Shown piece by piece: positions 32,208 through 32,214 of a DNA stretch of 32,214 nucleotides. Under the pieces are notes generated by a model that worked only from the letters and a program-made list of their open reading frames with translations, searched no databases and was not told the origin of the DNA. This stretch comes from an uncultured Bacteroides sp. (GTDB taxonomy: Bacteria > Bacteroidota > Bacteroidia > Bacteroidales > Bacteroidaceae). The translations under genes were made by a program, and so were the position numbers. Every line of letters starts with the position of its first letter. Position 1 is the stretch's first letter. The DNA is taken from contig CAMTPA010000039.1 in NCBI GenBank assembly GCA_947074275.1, forward strand, positions 1 to 32,214. Reading direction: 5' to 3'.

Positions 32208-32214
32208 GAACGGG

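Overview
The window reads as a chromosomal segment of a member of the Bacteroidota, most likely order Bacteroidales. Four things point there: a complete porP-porK-porL-porM-porN block for the type IX secretion system (T9SS), proteins with T9SS-type C-terminal tails, promoter boxes of the Bacteroidota form TAnnTTTG in front of several genes, and a tmRNA whose tag reads GENNYALAA. The species cannot be named from the sequence alone.

Layout. (1) 1-3940 is the end of a plant-polysaccharide operon on the + strand: the C-terminal end of an esterase, two tandem GH43 enzymes with CBM6-like C-termini, and a lipoprotein SGNH acetylesterase, closed by a strong hairpin terminator. (2) 4073-9650 holds two separately promoted secreted proteins. 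One is a 1192-residue GH5-GH43 fusion. The other is a 526-residue protein with three exact-period 104-residue repeats and a T9SS-type tail. (3) 9799-11400 holds a methyltransferase-like protein, a PduO-type cobalamin adenosyltransferase and a small acidic protein. (4) 11486-17382 is the T9SS core operon porPKLMN. (5) 17424-18849 is a tandem duplication of a small outer-membrane beta-barrel gene with its promoter and terminator. (6) 18955-21899 carries priA and a low-molecular-weight phosphatase. (7) 22175-26141 carries hpt, adk, obgE, pgeF and a B3/B4-domain protein. (8) 26135-31358 is on the minus strand: a lactonase lipoprotein and an emrA-emrB-tolC-type efflux operon. (9) 31774-32207 is the tmRNA gene ssrA with its promoter.

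How the parts may work together. The glycoside hydrolases and esterases look like a team for substituted xylan. The GH43s would remove arabinose or xylose side groups, the esterases acetyl or feruloyl groups, and the GH5 an internal linkage. The large GH5-GH43 enzyme and the repeat protein have tails that suggest export by the T9SS encoded just downstream, but that link is inferred from the tails and proximity.

The least explained signals are non-coding. An imperfect 22-bp-period repeat occurs in two distant intergenic regions (21930-22017 and 31563-31672), in one case forming a 44-bp near-perfect palindrome. A cluster of GTTCAT/ATGAAC hexamers lies upstream of the efflux operon. Several track-style longest-ORF starts (TTG or GTG) were moved to internal ATG codons; this is noted gene by gene.
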